This document shows, piece by piece, positions 62,776-64,000 of a DNA stretch of 64,000 bases; position 1 is the first letter of the stretch; every line of letters begins with the position of its first letter. Both the position numbers and the translations under genes were made by a program. The DNA comes from Begonia masoniana (Eukaryota > Streptophyta > Magnoliopsida > Cucurbitales > Begoniaceae), in contig CM039506.1 in the NCBI GenBank assembly GCA_022432975.1, forward strand, positions 1,008,951 to 1,072,950, in the 5' to 3' direction. A model generated the notes under the pieces. The model saw nothing but the letters and a program-made list of their open reading frames with translations, was not told where the DNA came from and searched no databases.

Positions 62776-62782
62776 CTTTATA
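62776..62782 (-). promoter_or_regulatory. Candidate TATA box of the nested solo LTR
   Basis: TATAAAG on the minus strand, about 395 bp from the LTR start and upstream, in that sense, of the purine-rich leader at 62620-62765 (CT-rich on the minus strand). Confidence 0.3.
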
Positions 62783-63174
62783 AAATTGATTTTACAAATT
62801 ACCGTTTTGCCCTTCTTTGATTTTTATATTGATTTCGTCGTTCGTTTCGTTAATCGTCCAACGATTCGGATTCTCGAAAACTCCATATCTTGCCAATGAT
62901 TCCCATTCATTACCAGGGCTCTATTAAGACTGTGCGTTCGCGATTCGGACCTCGTTTCCTATTTTTACGAGAACGTCTTTTACGCTACGAAAAGTGTATT
63001 TACTCAGAATATAGCGTTTGATCTCTGAAAATTCCCGTAAATTCCTTAAAATTCTTATTATTCGTTAGAATCGTAATGACGCTTTCTTTTTGTAAAACGG
63101 ACCTGATTTGACATAGATACAAAAACGCCAATAATAATAATATAATAAAAGGTCCGTACAAACCGGATATTACA

Positions 63175-64000
63175 AAAACCGAGGGCTATAATTGGGGAAT
63201 TTGGGTTTGTGTGTGTAGCTCGGGATTTTGGGTTCGTTTATGCTAATTGGGTGTGTGAGGGATTGATTAATAAGGAATTGGGTGGAATTTGATGGAAAAT
63301 CAGAAATGGTGAAATTTCCGGTTAAGGGGCAGTTCGGGTTTTCTGTTAATTGACCTAGCTAGGGTTATTTGTATTGACCTAGCTAGGGTTAATTGACCTA
63401 GCTAGGGTTATTTGTTATAGGTTATTAGAGGAGTACGTGGCCGCTGGAATCGTTCGATTCCGATAACCGACGTGAAAGTTATGCACGTTTGAAGTTTCGG
63501 GTCGGTTTTTACCGAACCCAAATTAGTGGCCCGTTTAGTTAGATTTTCATTGGATTAAGCTAGAAATAGTAGTTTGAGAGTTAATTGGTGAAAGTAGACT
63601 TGATTTTAATGAAGTTTGAATTATTGTCGTAGGTCGAGCTGTAGATGGACAGGTAACAGAATATCCTCAGCGAGCTAGGATGCCAGGTAAGTAGTGGATG
63701 TTATTCTTTTGCCTTCGGGCCTACACCAGAGAACGGTAGGGTTTCTTTGTTATTGCATTGCTTCGTGTTATGTTGAATTAATTATGTTACTTCGGGATTG
63801 CGTAGAGTTGCTTGTCTGGTTGGTTGATTGGTCTTGAGTTGCATTGTTTGGCCGTGTGGTGTTATGTGGTCGTGTTGTTGCGTTGAGTCGTCGTATTGTG
63901 TTGTATTGCATATCTTGGTTGACACATGCATCATTGTTTTCTAACTGACGAAATCACGTGTTTTGCACTGTTGAGTGGTGAGGATGACGTAATGAAAGAT
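63175..64000 (+). mobile_element. Chromovirus-type LTR, second part, running off the window
   Basis: This continues the LTR begun at 59736. It holds three copies of TGACCTAGCTAGGGTTA (63351, 63375, 63394) and the donor-like GATGCCAG/GTAAGTAG (63679-63692), followed by CTTCGGGCCTACACC. The matching acceptor and LTR end lie beyond 64000. The T/G-rich low-complexity part at 63770-63920 is ordinary. No gene is seen. Confidence 0.7.

Larger units (their letters stand above)
60475..63174 (-). mobile_element. Solo LTR of a Ty3/gypsy element, minus strand, nested
   Basis: This 2700 bp insert lies between AAAAC duplications (60470-60474 and 63175-63179). On the minus strand it starts TGTAATATCCGGTTTG and ends ATTAGGGGTGTTACA. 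It shares the LTR layout of this window, reversed: CTCAAG/GTAAGTTC (donor-like at 62208), GCTTACTGAGA (about 61663) and GGTGTAG/GTGACG (61627). It carries four tandem palindromes at 60744-60943. No coding region is supported; the ORFs at 60657-61047, 61186-61398, 61692-61910 and 62632-62820 lack family resemblance. Confidence 0.85.

Overview
This window is repeat-dominated nuclear DNA from a flowering plant, most likely a eudicot. The evidence is Ty3/gypsy chromovirus retrotransposons with an initiator-tRNA-Met primer site, a plant-type sialidase-like gene with GT-AG introns, long AT-rich spacers and a very large tandem satellite. I cannot name the species. Nothing prokaryotic is present, and I saw no rRNA, tRNA or CRISPR locus.

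Layout. (1) 1-6249: 3' part of a decayed Ty3/gypsy element on the + strand. It holds broken reverse transcriptase, RNase H, integrase and chromodomain, then a 2.3 kb LTR. A 1.2 kb tract of only T and single G replaces the reverse transcriptase catalytic core. (2) 6250-43990: about 37.7 kb of a 208-bp satellite, roughly 150 monomers. It reads + from 6250 to 31303 and - from 31304 to about 43990, with a sharp head-to-head switch at 31298-31303. Four insertions interrupt it: a solo LTR at 7600-11297 carrying a 1.5 kb minisatellite, a solo LTR at 17188-18366, an LTR-like insert at 32070-32725, and a truncated LTR at 38599-39068. (3) 43991-49699: an island of low-copy DNA. It holds AT-rich spacer, an inverted-repeat (foldback) element at about 45577-46699, and a nine-exon sialidase-like (Asp-box/BNR) gene at 46902-49631. 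(4) 49700-64000: nested LTR elements. An LTR (49700-50440 plus 59063-59735) is split by a young, nearly complete Tekay/Del-type chromovirus (50441-59062, TSD GAATG). Another LTR begins at 59736 and runs off the window, split by a minus-strand solo LTR (60475-63174, TSD AAAAC).

Main points for a second look: the T/G tract that replaces the RT active site; a predicted intron conserved inside all six chromovirus LTRs (CAG or AAG/GTAAGT donor, GGCCTACAYCA-like block, TTACTNAG branch-like motif, TGATGTAG/G acceptor); three in-frame stops in the young element that all look like C-to-T changes; higher-order duplications at exact multiples of 208 bp; a tandem array of four palindromes in one LTR; and a damaged last splice acceptor in the only host gene. 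All counts and comparisons were made by eye.
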